A stretch of DNA of 29,546 nucleotides from a virus: the IMG/VR virus record IMGVR_UViG_3300017765_000028, positions 1 to 29,546 of that record. One strand, written 5' to 3'. Shown here piece by piece: positions 28,363 through 29,546 of the stretch. Under the pieces are notes generated by a model. The model searched no databases, was not told where the DNA came from, and saw nothing but the letters and a program-made list of their open reading frames with translations. The translations under genes and the position numbers were made by a program. How positions within the stretch are numbered: the stretch's first letter is position 1; each line of letters opens with the position of its first letter.

Positions 28363-29546
28363 ATGTCTGGTCCATTAGGTTCCTCTCAATTTCTTTATGG
28401 CACACCCGCAACAGGGGGTCAGTCTCTGCGATTTGAAGACGAAGATGTTGCCTACCTGTCTAAAACATTTGCTTCTGCTGGAACACGCACAAAATACACC
28501 ATCAGCCTTTGGACTAAATTAGGAAACAGAGGTACTTGGAAATATCTTTTTGCCGCTGGAACATCAAGCAATGGTGGGCAAAGAGGCTATCTTGTAATAG
28601 ATGGAAGCGACCAAATATACTTTCAAATTGGCGATAGTTCAGCAAACACTTCTCGTTATTATATTACAGATGCAGTTTATCGTGACCCGTCAGCTTGGTA
28701 TCATATTGTCTTGGCTGTAGATACTACCAGAGCAAATTCACACAATAGCACTGCTGGGACAAACAGAGTTGAACTGTATGTTAATGGTGACTTTGTATCG
28801 TTTGGTTCGACAACAAATGCTGTAGGTTTAAACTATGCAAATAGTGTGATTAATAATAACACCACCCATTACATTGGTGCAGATGAATACGGAAAGTCAT
28901 CCTCAACAAACGTCTGGGATGGCTATATAGCTAACTTTTCTTTCATTGACGGCACTGCCCTAGACCCTACCAGCTTTGGCGAGTACGAGGACACACTGTG
29001 GAAGTCTAAGTCTGATTCAAACATTACTAGCAACTTGACCTTTGGGACAAATGGGTTCTACCTACCGTTCAAGCAGACCACTGAGGCCGAAGGGTTCTCG
29101 ACTGTGACCTACACTGGCAACGGCGGCACACAGTCCATCGAGGGCGTGGGCTTTGAGCCAGATTTTGTATGGGCAAAAGCTAGAAATGGGGCTTTCAGTC
29201 ATGGGCTGTTTGACTCCGTCAGAGGTGCAACAAAAAGGTTGCAGTCACAGAGTACAGCTGCAGAGGATACAACTGGGCTTACATCTTTCGACAGTAATGG
29301 TTTTACTACATCAAATTATAATTCTTCTGGGTACAACTACGTCGCATGGTGCTGGGATGCTGGCTCTGGTTCTGCCGCAAGCAATACTGATGGCAGTATT
29401 ACTAGCACAGTTAAAGCTAATATCACAAAAGGGTTTAGCATAGTAGGATGGACATCGCCCGGCGGTGGCTCAAACACAATTGGTCATGGCCTTAGTTCTC
29501 CGCCAGAAATGATAATTACTAAAACAAGAACAGCATCTATCGCGTA
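28363..29546 (+). CDS. LamG/concanavalin-like fibre protein, partial (runs off the window)
   Basis: The reading frame is open from the ATG at 28363 (AAGGAG site upstream) to the last base, at least 394 residues. Residues about 25-205 look like a LamG/concanavalin A-like lectin domain: TKYTISLWTKLGNRGTWKYL, SAWYHIVLAVDTTRA, NRVELYVNGDFVSFG and VWDGYIANFSFIDGTALDPT. From about 250, VGFEPDFVWAKARNGAFSHG, LFDSVRGATKRLQSQ and YVAWCWDAGSG form a repeat unit that recurs in marine-phage fibres; a second unit appears to begin near the end (GFSIVGWTSPGG, LSSPPEMIITKTR). It probably binds carbohydrates on the host surface. Confidence 0.85.
   Translation, partial: MSGPLGSSQFLYGTPATGGQSLRFEDEDVAYLSKTFASAGTRTKYTISLWTKLGNRGTWKYLFAAGTSSNGGQRGYLVIDGSDQIYFQIGDSSANTSRYYITDAVYRDPSAWYHIVLAVDTTRANSHNSTAGTNRVELYVNGDFVSFGSTTNAVGLNYANSVINNNTTHYIGADEYGKSSSTNVWDGYIANFSFIDGTALDPTSFGEYEDTLWKSKSDSNITSNLTFGTNGFYLPFKQTTEAEGFSTVTYTGNGGTQSIEGVGFEPDFVWAKARNGAFSHGLFDSVRGATKRLQSQSTAAEDTTGLTSFDSNGFTTSNYNSSGYNYVAWCWDAGSGSAASNTDGSITSTVKANITKGFSIVGWTSPGGGSNTIGHGLSSPPEMIITKTRTASIA

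Overview
The window is a block of about 29.5 kb from a tailed double-stranded DNA phage. Every credible gene is on the + strand. It holds a short control region, the DNA-packaging and head-building genes, a membrane/lysis cluster, the head-to-tail connectors and a long run of tail-fibre-type genes. Protein features resemble uncultured marine phages of Alphaproteobacteria: a gene-transfer-agent-type 3TM holin, small basic proteins ending in GGAV...KFKGVF or SNRRKKTQYA, and fibre proteins beginning YVGNSPAEIY or MPYIGKAPNF. The host assignment is inference from family memory. A P22-like portal and a gp4-like connector, with no tape measure or tail-tube gene seen, favour a podovirus-like particle. 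No integrase, replication gene, small terminase, endolysin, tRNA or CRISPR was recognised, so the window is only part of a genome.

Layout. Positions 1-2790 are regulatory DNA with three genes. Two GC-rich intergenic clusters of GTTCGGG/CCCGAAC heptamers (about 31-199 and 1036-1320) lie upstream of AT-rich promoters. They control two small genes (394-943, closed by a terminator) and a putative amidoligase with a C-terminal winged-helix-like segment (1393-2511, also terminated). Five copies of a TGTCA-N6-TGACA operator (2592-2773) precede a two-gene operon that ends in an XRE-type repressor (3029-3400), which is presumably autoregulated. A good promoter (3380-3408) then opens the long late operon.

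Late operon. A 1043-aa glycine-rich protein (3439-6570) and a 35-aa ORF precede the large terminase (6684-8168). Three small proteins with a common C-terminal tag, a Cys-rich protein and a putative internal protein lead to the portal (10476-12929). Next come a fourth tagged protein, an EF-hand membrane protein, several small membrane proteins and the holin (14612-15007). A GroES-like co-chaperonin (15213-15698) lies directly before a scaffold-like gene that carries an in-frame TAA stop, followed by a decoration-like protein and the major capsid protein (17707-18615). A strong terminator behind the capsid gene probably lowers expression of what follows.

Downstream of the capsid are small structural proteins, a group of very basic peptides (19503-21269), the connectors (21269-23295, one carrying a cupredoxin-like domain with a full type-1 copper ligand set), and eight to ten fibre or appendage genes. 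These include a tail-assembly-chaperone-like protein and a LamG-like fibre that runs off the right edge. Many genes overlap by one base (TAATG or TGATG), so translation is tightly coupled.

The points most worth a second look are the shared C-terminal tag on small morphogenesis-module proteins, the duplicated GTTCGGG control regions around a phage amidoligase, the copper-site connector, and the interrupted scaffold gene.
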